This document shows, in pieces, positions 34,201-43,000 of a DNA stretch of 64,000 nucleotides. A program made the translations under genes and the position numbers. The stretch lies in contig NC_020166.2 of NCBI RefSeq assembly GCF_000224145.3, forward strand, positions 1,111,111 through 1,175,110, read 5' to 3'. Origin of the DNA: Ciona intestinalis. Taxonomy: Eukaryota > Chordata > Ascidiacea > Phlebobranchia > Cionidae. How positions within the stretch are numbered: the stretch's first letter is position 1; each line of letters starts with the position of its first letter. The notes beneath the pieces were generated by a model. That model worked only from the letters and a program-made list of their open reading frames with translations, did not search any database and was not told the origin of the DNA.

Positions 34201-35092
34201 ATACCCAAAACAATGTATAGTACTACGGGTACCGATGGGACATAATTTTTTCTGATCATGGTTTAACAATTAGCAACGGTCTTTTTGAGGGGTGAGAATA
34301 AGTTTATATAATTTCGTAAACATTTTTTTGTTTACTAAATTCGACAAAAAAAAACAACAATAAATACATGGACCATCTTACCCCAACCCGATGCATTACA
34401 TTTAAGTGTGTTGAGTGAATAATCCAAACAAACAGTGACTGGCAGTGATTGATTGTTTGGACACATGAACAAATATCACTATTGTCTCAACAAACAGATT
34501 ATTCCCAAATAACCAGATGCCTGCTATTAATAATAAATATACTCCATTAATATCTGGTATATGTGATCTGGTGGACTTTAAACAATTTATTTATATTTTA
34601 TTACTTTTAATAAAATAAATCTTTCACCCTTTTTTAAAAATTTAGGTTAAATTTTTTTTACCTTTTTTTAAATTTAGGTTAAAAAAGAAAAAGTCAGGGA
34701 AGACTTGGTATACCTACATTCATTAAACAACCTTTATAACATGCTGCTTCTGTTGCTTCTAGCCTAATGTAACCCTTAAAATTGCTCGTATTGTAAATTT
34801 CTATATGGAAAAAACTTATACTTGTTGTATCAACAGTTTATCGGCCATTTAGAGACAAAATACTTTGGCCTTGCTGCCTAGCCGGTAACCCTGTTTATTT
34901 TTACCAGAACTGCAATTTCGAATATTACATTCACATCACCTTTTTTTACAGAGCTCTGGTAGTTCTCCTACAAGCAAGTTACAGCGTCTGCTGTCTGAGT
35001 CTCGTGAGATGGTTCACAACCTCGAGCGAACAGCGCTGTCCCCTTCTCCCAGGTCGAGCTATAGAAGCAGAAGTACAGAACGAAGATATTAA
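16205..35092 (+). CDS. CCDC62: CCDC62, coiled-coil domain protein 62
   Basis: Long coiled-coil protein. The mammalian orthologue is testis-enriched and has been reported as a nuclear receptor cofactor (family knowledge). Exons are 16205-16249, 16459-16533, 16917-17106, 17261-17427, 17746-17847, 18185-18356, 18838-18939, 19285-19373, 19658-19758, 19919-20596, 21218-21368 and 34952-35092, with a TAA stop. This gives 670 residues against 684 in human. All introns are GT-AG and all phases agree. The clearest match is exon 3 (LKQRKELQLLIGELKDRDKE and then a QQQLSAW stretch). Exon 8 has SKQERTNVELAALRQ. The last exon has SPTSKLQRLLSESREMV, which corresponds to the human C-terminal region and shows that this distant exon belongs here. 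Most of exons 3-9 is heptad-like. Exon 10 is long, Ser-rich and probably disordered, and carries a 13-residue tandem repeat. Intron 11 is 13.6 kb and contains the whole TRPA gene on the other strand. A plus-strand AATAAA near 35299 may end the transcript. Confidence 0.92.
16690..16818 (+). repeat. SINE 3' half with ATTC tail
   Basis: CAAAGTAACATACATGGTAA, GGCACGAGGTGTTAAACCCG, GATAACGACTGTCGTTTTCC and a clean ATTCATTCATTCATTCA tail. It lies in CCDC62 intron 2. This is the best-preserved tail in the window. Confidence 0.7.
18603..18810. repeat. Fold-back element, 208 bp
   Basis: Two arms of about 80 bp in inverted orientation (left 18603-18685, right 18728-18810) separated by about 42 bp. The inner arm core (CGTAACCAACAAAAATCAAG onward) is essentially perfect for over 55 bases. 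The outer 20 bases carry a few mismatches. It lies in CCDC62 intron 6. It resembles a foldback MITE, but no clear target duplication flanks it. Confidence 0.8.
19170..19245. repeat. Short dispersed repeat (AGGACATCACCC type)
   Basis: The words TAGGACATCACCC and AAATAGAATAGACCC match a dispersed family in this window. Related copies lie near 20615, 26165, 31330, 46140, 46690 and 52230, with words such as CCCATATAGAA, GGATTTAGGCC and ACTCATTAACCC. Nature unknown. Confidence 0.4.
20151..20228 (+). repeat. 39-bp coding tandem repeat in CCDC62 exon 10
   Basis: Two in-frame copies of 39 bp encode VQKCTSVEKVKSA and VQKSTSVEKVKSA. They are nearly identical at the DNA level, which points to a recent duplication. 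Confidence 0.85.
20917..21173. repeat. 85-bp tandem repeat, 3 copies
   Basis: In CCDC62 intron 10. The unit (CAATTTCACTAAACTATACT ... CCATACCTGAGGTAA) repeats at 85-bp spacing with only a few substitutions. Confidence 0.9.
22080..33798 (-). CDS. TRPA1: TRPA-family cation channel with N-terminal ankyrin repeats
   Basis: Plasma-membrane cation channel of the TRPA family. CDS exons in transcript order: 33691-33798, 33098-33326, 32519-32619, 32016-32117, 31453-31578, 30833-31025, 30316-30471, 29458-29662, 28968-29151, 28370-28567, 27996-28141, 26828-26939, 26404-26541, 25933-26130, 25417-25614, 25006-25179, 24491-24658, 24126-24260, 23671-23871, 23366-23491, 23017-23178, 22470-22649, 22080-22226. 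All phases agree, giving 1228 residues (human TRPA1 1119). About 16 ankyrin motifs occupy residues 90-680 (GLTALHIAA, GMTPLHWAA, GWTALHYAA, NTPLHVACEKGN and others). TM segments: S1 about 827-848, S2 895-910, S3 930-945, S4 958-981, S5 1002-1021, S6 1081-1102. The pore reads KTTVMMIGEMDF, so the acidic selectivity position is present, as Glu. After S6 comes MNLLVGLAVDDIKSVQ, a TRPA hallmark. A short coiled coil ends the protein. The intron after exon 19 is GC-AG. The gene lies inside CCDC62 intron 11. It may not be a one-to-one TRPA1 orthologue. Confidence 0.94.
25675..25915. repeat. About 70-bp imperfect tandem repeat, 3+ copies
   Basis: In the TRPA intron between exons 25933-26130 and 25417-25614. 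TGTCAAGTTATAACATGG-type words recur at 68 and 71 bp, each followed by a TACACCA(A/G)ACA block and a CTCATGCTT word. Confidence 0.75.
26252..26400 (-). repeat. SINE 3' fragment
   Basis: Minus orientation. The GAATGAATGAATGTAACTTG tail is followed by GGAAAACGACAGTCGTTATA-like words and TTTCATACCCTTGATGCC. It lies beside TRPA exon 26404-26541. Confidence 0.6.
27086..27216. repeat. Intronic duplicate of exon 11 end and of another TRPA intron
   Basis: 27120-27180 (AGTAAATATATAGTTTATTT ... TACATCATAAAGCT) is nearly identical to 29970-30035 in another TRPA intron. 27183-27212 closely matches the 3' end of TRPA exon 11 plus its donor (ACTGTTGATCAA(A/G), then TTGG(T/C)TCGTTG). Confidence 0.7.
27265..27979 (-). 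mobile_element. Composite retroposon: tandem repeats plus tRNA-derived SINE
   Basis: About 715 bp flanked by a perfect 14-bp duplication ACATCATAATACTT (27251-27264 and 27980-27993), typical of target-primed retroposition. On the minus strand it starts with a tRNA-like head (GTCGTGGCTCAGTGGTTTAG, then GGTTCGATGCTCGAC), then the SINE body GGGCAAGACACTTAACGG. Next come three tandem units of about 80-90 bp and finally a short dispersed repeat. It sits in TRPA intron 11 directly beside the exon 11 splice donor, which overlaps the right duplication. Confidence 0.75.
27400..27665. repeat. Tandem repeat, unit about 80-90 bp, 3 copies
   Basis: Unit words are AAGTCCCGTTTTTTGTCCCG, ATTCTTGACCCGTA, an optional TATATA insert, GGACTCCATCTGCGGACTAT and TTCTGCGAACTCGTTCTC. 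CpG-rich compared with its surroundings. It lies inside the composite retroposon. Confidence 0.9.
29690..29825 (-). repeat. Decayed SINE fragment
   Basis: Weak match to the SINE body in minus orientation (TACGTCTTGTGCTTG; GTTACTGGACAATCCATTGG; GGTTGGAACAATTACC). It lies in a TRPA intron. Confidence 0.45.
30660..30780 (+). repeat. SINE 3' fragment
   Basis: CACAAAGTTACATATGTGGT, then AACACGCAAGTTGGCGAAGT and CCACGGTGGAATAAAACAAG. It lies between TRPA exons 6 and 7. Confidence 0.5.
31800..31975 (-). repeat. SINE fragment
   Basis: AATGAATGCAACTTACTTTA, CTCGCGTGGCC, AACGACAGTCGTTTTAACAC, TTTCATACACCACATACCAG and GTGACCACTGGGTTAAAGC: the family 3' half in minus orientation, with an internal deletion. 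Confidence 0.65.
32150..32330. mobile_element. Diverged MITE, GGGACACC family
   Basis: GGGGTAAGATGAGACAAG at the left end and interior ACTTGTCCCATTTCATAGTA, with TTGTTAATTGTTT. The right end is eroded. It lies in a TRPA intron. Confidence 0.45.
32853..33045 (+). mobile_element. MITE, GGGACACC family
   Basis: AGTGGGGGAAGATGGGACAT at the left, CACATAATATCCAAATATCC inside, and TTGTCCCATCTTTCCCTACT at the right. It lies in the TRPA intron between exons 2 and 3. Confidence 0.75.
33799..34951. other. CCDC62 intron, upstream flank of TRPA
   Basis: Between the TRPA start codon (minus) and the last CCDC62 exon (plus). It must hold the TRPA promoter inside the host intron. Contains a diverged MITE (34225-34395) and a small repeat of AAAATTTAGGTTAA at 34640-34685. 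No core promoter motif is certain. Confidence 0.4.
34225..34395 (+). mobile_element. Diverged MITE, GGGACACC family
   Basis: Retains CCGATGGGACATAATTTTTT, ACAATTAGCAACGGTC, TTTGTTTACTAAATTCGAC and GACCATCTTACCCCAACCCG. Confidence 0.5.
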
Positions 35093-35968
35093 ATACTTGG
35101 ATTTTGGCTAAGTGACGTTTTAACGTCCTATTTAGGTCGTCTTTATCAGGGAAAAAATTAGCTGAAATTTTTGCGGAAATTGGGTATAAACTTGTACGTT
35201 TGTAGAAGGGATAATTATTGAAATGAAATACAACTGTTCGGCAAAACTGAACAAATGATATTTAGGTCATAAAACTTCCTAATCTGTAAATTTTTTTAAT
35301 AAAATTTGCCAATCTGTCAAACTGTAATAACGATTTTATTCACATTTATGTTTAGAAATTCATATATTAATATAACTGAATGTTTACATTAATACTAAGT
35401 GCCTTAAACATGGTCTTTACCTCCATAATAACATTCAACATTCAGTTCTTATGCACTTGAAATTCTATCTTGAACCATTTTAAGTTTATGATCTCTGCAT
35501 TTCTTAAGTAATACTTTTTCTATGTTACTGACTGTGTTATTTTCTGCTTGCCAAATTTATATTCTGGTTTTTCGAAAATAAATTAGTTTTTTTACCTGTT
35601 ATGTTCGAATTCGCCTATTTGTCCTTTGTTTTTTGAACACTTGTCTATGCTCCAGCAAATCACCAAACAGGTAGGATGAAAGACAGCTATCGTTGCACAA
35701 CGGGCATGTTGGCCTCATACACACTTGCCTTGCAAGTTTCCGTAGCAGTTGGAATGCTGTAATTATTGCAAGTGCTTTGGCGGTGGGCACATATCTTGGT
35801 TAAAATCAGCTGCGGCGCTTTTCGCATCCACGCTAGAACCGCGAAGCAACGTTCGTTCATATGAATATACACGTCACTAATGTTAACCTATTAGCTGGAT
35901 TTTATATCCATCGCACCTACACTTGTGAAAGCTAAAAAACTTAATGATTATGTTGCGCCGATAGAAAG
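35093..35968. other. CCDC62 3' UTR and flank up to gap
   Basis: AATAAA-type signals on the plus strand occur near 35299 and 35577. A minus-strand frame at 35599-35790 with a CPLC motif looks like chance. Nothing else is recognised. Confidence 0.45.
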
Positions 35969-36018
35969 NNNNNNNNNNNNNNNNNNNNNNNNNNNNNNNN
36001 NNNNNNNNNNNNNNNNNN
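35969..36018. other. Assembly gap, 50 N
   Basis: Exactly 50 Ns between the CCDC62 3' flank and the TAOK 3' UTR. Because the gap separates them, the relative placement of these genes rests on the assembly. Confidence 0.99.
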
Positions 36019-37066
36019 CGAAAGACGTGACTTTATTTATAATTTAATAATAACTATTTTTCTATCCGATTGATGTTACAAACGAAAAACAAATGAATTT
36101 CACAGATTGATATGATCCGTAATAAACGGGAAAGGCTTCGTACCAATCTCTAAGAGATATGGGCTTATGCCAAATAACAGTCGGGTGTCTCATACCAACA
36201 ATTATACTTCTCCGTTTTGCTTAAAGCAGTATATAGTATGGTGGGGTAAAGCGGTACACCTTTAGCCCATAATCTCTAAATATCCTAATCGTGTTTTAAA
36301 CAATTAACAACTGTGGGAATCGTGAGAATATAGTTTTATAATTCTTTAAAGTTTTTTGGTTATTACCAAATGAGACAACAAAATAGAATAACAAGATGTC
36401 CCATCTTTGCCCACTTAACTCTGTATTAGACCTTTTTTAAACGCCTTCCTGTCTACCCTAATGTGGCTGTGTATCCCTCAATAAACGAAGTAAATAAACA
36501 ATTGTATTCTGCTGGTAATGAGAAATGTAGTAATTTCAACACTAATAGCTTAAAAACAGTCATCAATTTAACTTTGCAATGAACAGCGATTAATATTGCG
36601 GTATGTACAAGTATAGTAAGGGGCGAAAATTACTAAAATTTAACAACGACACCAATCACCTCAGATGTATGCGCCCAACATCTGCAGTACTATGAATATG
36701 GGACTGCCCTCGGTGGAGTGCTGGGTTCTTGAATTACAAAATGGCGGAAACAGATTAAATGACGTCATTGCTATTAGAAATGATTTTCACAGCATGGATG
36801 AGAAGCAGCCGAGCGTGACGGCTCATCGAGGTTCGAGTTGGAATTGTGACGTCATACATAAGATTGTGACGTTATATATAAGATACGAGATTCCCTAAGT
36901 AGCAGAAACAACATATGTGAACTTTGCAGTTTGCACGCACATACAACATTTACGGTCTTTTCATGATCGCAGTGCATGTGGAGACGAACTTGGGAACGTT
37001 GCCGACCAAATCGGGGTGGGTAAGAGGTTCCGTGCCTCGAGGGGGGGTGTAAATTTTCCTAACATT
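36019..37066 (-). other. Probable TAOK 3' UTR (standard isoform)
   Basis: Downstream of the TAOK stop on the minus strand. A minus-strand AATAAA lies near 36030-36035. Contains a MITE at 36234-36425. No coding-like frame. Confidence 0.45.
36234..36425 (+). mobile_element. MITE, GGGACACC family
   Basis: ATAGTATGGTGGGGTAAAGC at the left, TCCTAATCGTGTTTTAAACA inside, and GATGTCCCATCTTTGCCCAC at the right. Confidence 0.65.
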
Positions 37067-40000
37067 TCAGTGGTATGAAGACGAAAAGGAAGTTCCCGAC
37101 ATTCGGTTCACCGGTTGTTGTTGCGCTTGTGGAGCCATGGGAGGCCCCTGTCGATATCGTAAGTTGCCGGAGGGAGCTAATACAGCAGACGTGCCCATTT
37201 TCGGGCTGTTACGGCCGTTATAGGCAGTCTGGGCTGATGATTTGTCAGCGAAAGTTTGCACTCTGCGTACCGGGCTGTTACGTCCACTGCCCGAGCTAGA
37301 AGCGCTGAGGAGACCGTACGAGTTGGAAGGAGATATTGAGCTTGTGTCAGCACCGTCTAAACTACGACCAGAGCGACCACGTTGGTGGTGGATTGGTGGC
37401 CCGTACTGTGAGGGCGGTGGAATAAGCGAGGACATTGATCCATGGTGGGGTACGTCACGTTGTATTGGACTGCCTCTGTCATCTCTATACGCTGTACGTT
37501 GGGACTGTTGGGAACGTTCACCTTGCCAGTTAGCGGCCACCCTTTGCAGCATATGTGGGGCGTTATCATCAATTACAACGTTACCTACTCTCTGACTTAA
37601 CATGGGGCTACTACGACCGCTGTTGCTGCTCTGGCTTGACATACTGTCGTTTGGATCCAGCACCCGTCTCTGCAACCCAGGGCTCAAACGCGAACTATTG
37701 TTACGGTTAAGATTAGCCGACGATGCGCGGTTGCTTTTCTGTGAAGTCGGCCTTGAAACGGCGCCGTTTCCTGATGAATACTGCCGCTGGTGGACGAACT
37801 GTGCAGGCGAGTTGGATCGGTTCTGAACGTCGGAATTAGCCCTCGCTGAACGATGCGCGTACGGCATTGTAGGATGGGATGAAGAGTCGTTCTGCTGGTT
37901 TATTGCACTTCCTCTAATATTGCTCCCACTGCTGCTCCGTGGGATGTTCTGTGTTGCTGCTGATGGGTTACTGGATGGGAGGACAGACGTGGATGCGGAC
38001 ACATGGAGTGGATGTTGAGGGTGACCAGGTTTTGCTGCTTCATCTCCTTGCCCATGTTGATCCACGTATACCTGGATGATGGAATAAAGTTGGTGATAAC
38101 GTAACATATAGTAGGGTTGGGAGAGATGGGACACCTTTTTTATTTTTTCTTCTCGTCCCATTTGGTAGTAAACAATAAAACATTCAAAGAATTGTAAAAA
38201 ACGTATCTTTACAGCTCAAATAGACCGTTGTTAATTGTTTAATATACGGTTAGTGTATTTGGATATTATGTGCTTAAGGTGTCCAATTTTCCTCCACTCT
38301 ACCAAAAGTTTTATTTCATTTATAAGCGATAGCGAAGATCATGTTATTTGAAGAACGAAGAGAAGGAAACCAAAAGCAAAACAACAGTAGTGAAACAAGC
38401 TATGGATAAAAAGTGGGAAAGATTTTCGTTGAAAAAGCGTGGCTGTTGCCCCATATACTACTAATATAATTTGCCTGCTTACGAGTTGCCAATATAATCA
38501 CCTGGTCTCCATAATTAGTTATCACTACAGTAGAGAATCCCATTCTGAAGCTTTCTTGGTCAAACATTTCAATCTCATGGCATTGTTGTTCCAACAACCC
38601 TCTGATGCGGTCGCTTCGTTCCGTCTCCAACTGGACAGTGTCTTCTTCCATCTGGGGTAAAAATATGATTTTTTAATAAAAATAAATTGGTTAAATGTGG
38701 TGTAAAAACCCAAATGAGCAGAAATTCCCATAAACCAGTGAACCCCTACACCTTTAACAATAACTACAAAACCCAGAGTAAAATTGTTCTTAAGAAAGCA
38801 TGTTCATAAATATATGTATATATAAAACATATATCCCAGAACCCACACAAATACACATGAAATATAATACTAAGTTAGTAACAATATACACAACAAGCCA
38901 CCAACCCTTTGTTCCAGCATTGCCCTCCTTAAAGAAACTTTCTGTTCAAGATCCTTCAGTTCTCTATCATGTTGGGATTCTGTCACCTTCTTTACTTTAC
39001 TTTGGTAAGCCGTAAGTAACTCTAGTTCCTGCTGTAACTGGACAGTCAACTGGTTTCTTTCCTTTTCTTGGGAGTCCGACAGTTTGCCCTGAAAATAGTT
39101 TAGAGTTTAAATAGTTGTTAGTAGTGGGGAAATTTTTATTGCATTTTTATACAACTGAAGAAAAAACAGTTCGATGACTTTTAGATCATGTTTTTGGGTA
39201 GAGTTTTTATGGTTATAATGCAGAAATAAGGTTTATACTTATTAATATTAAGATACAATTGTGTCAGTTATTATCAAGCGCCTGGTTTGTTGCTTGAATA
39301 TGAAAGGAATAATTGATCCAAGTTTTATGTCGTAAAGAAACAAAAGTGTAAGCAAACCAGTAGGGCTGTGGATTTTCCCTATTTTTGTTTAACCGTTAAC
39401 CGTTCAGTTTTAACCGGTTAACCGGTTAACCGATACAAGTGTAATCCTAATAAAAGCGTCTTGTTTATCGCTTTTCTTTCGCGAATTTAAAGGCAACTTT
39501 ACGACGAACGTATGGTCTATGCTTGCAATACACGGGCAAACGTTCTTAACGTTAAAGTAATGCTTTCTTATTCATATTCAAACCTGTTTTAAAACACCTG
39601 CCGTCTAAATAATCAACGTGTGAATTGCAATTATGACGCTGTTATTAACGTGTGAATTGCTATTATGTCGTAATCAATTGCCAGGTCAAACAATTGCTAT
39701 TATGATGCAATGAATCCACGTGTGAATGCCTGCTTTTTCGTAATAAACACGCTGCTTGGCTGAGGAAAACATTTAAGTTGTGTATTACACCAATATAATG
39801 TTGCAAAACTAGTTAGCCTGCGGTATTAACAATCAAGATTGATGGCGTAATCGCCGTTGTAGGGCACGATCAAAGCAACAGCGTCCGTGCGCAATCTGTC
39901 TTATTGCAAAACAACAATCAACAAACGCGAACACGTGCCTTTCGTGTAAATAAGACAGATATTGATATACGTTTATGCCCTATGACGTCATAGTTCGGTT

Positions 40001-43000
40001 AACGACTTGAACTTTTCGTTACCGGTTAACCGAATAGGTTCGGTTAACCGGTTAACCGTTAACTTTTCCACAGCCCTACAAACCAGTAAACACATTTATA
40101 ACAGACATAGTAATACAAACAGATATTATAAACACCTACTTTTAAACATACGCAAAAACATTAAATATAACAAACCGTTTGTTTTTGATTGAGCTCGGTA
40201 ATAGACCTGTTATATTGCTCGGCCAATATCGCCAACTTTCGCATCTGTTCGTCTTTCATTCTTCGCAAAACCTGCCAAGGAATAATTTTATTTTAAAACT
40301 TGTTAAATGAACTATAAAAAAGTGGTATGTTGGGTAAACTAGATTTTGTTAGCACATAATATCCTAAAGTCAAGAGGCTACGAATATATTTTCGCAAATA
40401 TTATCTGTTTACTACCAAATGGGACGATAAAAAAAGAGTGAAAACATCGTACACTTACCCAAACAACTATACCTTGCAATTAAGATAATATAATAATAAT
40501 ATTATTAAAACAACCAACTCACATCCTTTTGTTCTTTCTTGGGCACAGTTTCCAACACGTGATTCTTCCACGCTCGGTATTGCTTTTCTTGTACTTTCAC
40601 CGTTTCTTGAAACTGTTTCTTTATTTGACTTTCTTTCGACTGGGTGTTAAATTTAAAACATTAATTTTGACTCTCTACCAGTTAGTTTGTTATGCTACGA
40701 CTGCCTTGTTAGTTCACCACATACGCACGTTGCTGCTAATCCTTTCAACTGGTTACTAAACCTGTTTTAATTCATATGATTTTTAACTTTTTACAGAGTT
40801 TTAAAAACCTGATTTTGGCAGCAACGTGTGTATGTTGTGTGTGTGAGGCAGAAAAAAAATAATTAAAAAATTACAGTCTTAATATACAACATTTTAAAAT
40901 GCAGAGCATACAGTTAACATCAGATTAAAGTGCATTATACAAACGGCTACAACAAAAGCAGACACCACATACACCAACATACATAGGGTTGCTGCCAGGT
41001 TAGGATTGACATATACGCCTATGGTGTTGTTAACACTGCAAACAATGAACAATAAATTATACAGAAAGATTTATTGAAGATCTAAAGTCTCGCCATGCAA
41101 ACCAAGGCACATATTGTAGACATGCAGTTTGGAAAAGTTTGGCTTAGGCCAGCGGTGGACAAATGGAAGGTATAAAATGATGAAACCAATTTACATAACT
41201 ACTTCTGTGTTTAAATGATGTATAAGCAATATATAACTTTAAATTGATTGTTTTTGAGAAAAAGGGTTGTTTTAAATTGGTTGTATTTAGAAAAAAAGTT
41301 TTTTTTTCAATTTAAAAATATTTTTAGGCTTTTACCATCCACCACTGGCTCTGGCAAAATTAGTTCAAAACACGCGTATGTACAAATAGGTGAATGTACA
41401 AACTTCGGTTTAAAATCTCTTAACTTGGAAGAAAATTTCAATAATAATTGGCACAGTTATATCTAGTACAGGTTATTACTTTAATCTCATGCAGTTTCAT
41501 GCACCAGTGGATCATACACAATTATTTAACTGCGTAATGTGAATATTATCGATTAGTTGATTAGTTAAGAATGTTATATACATTAACACGTAGCTACAGT
41601 TAATAAAGTAATACAACAACTACTGTACATGTTAGGCACATATTTGAAGATTGTGACATTATACACCTGGCAGCAACGGTATACAGGTTATGGAACACAG
41701 TTAAAACGATACTTCTGTATATAATAAACACAGGGTTAAACACACACAAGCAGCAGAAGAAGCACGGTAGGTTAAATTGGCAAGCTAAGCATGAATGCAG
41801 AGTAAAAGCAATATCCCCCTTTAAAAAAATTTTTTTTTTTTTTTGCCTATCCAAACACACGTCTCATATTTAACCACATTCAACTCACACCTTCTCATCA
41901 AACCTAGAGTTCAAACCACAAGCCACATTTATCCACAACACACTGTGTATCGACAATAAAAGAAATCTAAGCTCAATGTTTAACAATGCCGATATTTCAC
42001 TTGTTTCATTCTGATAAAAAGAGCAGATTTGGCAACAACGCCAAACGAAGGTAAAATTACTTGAAAACAAGGAAATTTTTATAGGATATCACTTGTGTTT
42101 GAGTGGAGAAAATAACAAGTCTTTTAGACACGAGTTATTTCACAGTTTAAGTTAAAAATTGACTTAAAATCCAACCGTGGACCTCACTAGTTCAACTAGA
42201 GGAGAAGTTACAGCTATGATTAGCAAACCGACCAAAAACTGTGCTGGGAAAATATACAACAAGAGAAGAAGTGTCACAAATGCTGCCATGATGAAATACT
42301 GCTGCTGGGCAGGGGGTATGTTGTGCATAATATGAACCATCATAGATGCGAGGAATGAAAATCTTTGCTTGATCAGATGTAAAAGGGTTTTGAAATCTTC
42401 GGTGAATTGTTGGCTAATGTAGATCCATGCTGGGGTTGTGGTTGGCAAATATTGCATTGTTGATTTAATCCCATCTTGCCAAGGTATAGAAGACAAGTAA
42501 GACCATGTTGAAGTGATGTCACTTTGAATGTTTGGTGGTATTTGTAGAATAGGAAGGGTCTTGTATTTTGTTAAGACATCAAAGGTTTCACTTTCCGGGG
42601 TTTGGAAAGTAAAGCAATGTTGTGTGAAACGTAGAAGTAAAACTATGAGAGAGAATGTTACAAAAACAAACTTCCAACTGCAGTAAACTAAGCTGTACAA
42701 AGAGATGAGAAGGATAAAAGCAACAATGGCAAACACTATGCATGGAAGAATAGGGGAAGAAAAAACTGACAACTTCTCTTTTCTTGGAAGCTTTTCAGAA
42801 GATTTTATCTTCTTGCTGGAAGACTTTGGTGGAGAAGATGATTTCTTCTGTTTTGGTTCAAGTTTTCCGGAAGTTTTGTTGGAAGCTCTTGTCTCTGGGT
42901 CAATGAGTTGTGTCTGGGAGGAGCAACGATGCGGAGTGCTCTTCAATCGGTGGGAAACGGGGGAGTTTCTCATCGCCTCTTTCAACCTGCACACTTCACA

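Noticed and set aside
35599..35790. Minus-strand frame with CPLCNDSC, like a zinc finger
   Set aside because: The second zinc-ligand pair is incomplete and there are no splice sites or start context. It is probably chance.
37075..37826. Several plus-strand open frames opposite the TAOK last exon
   Set aside because: They are antisense shadows of a long Ser-rich coding exon.
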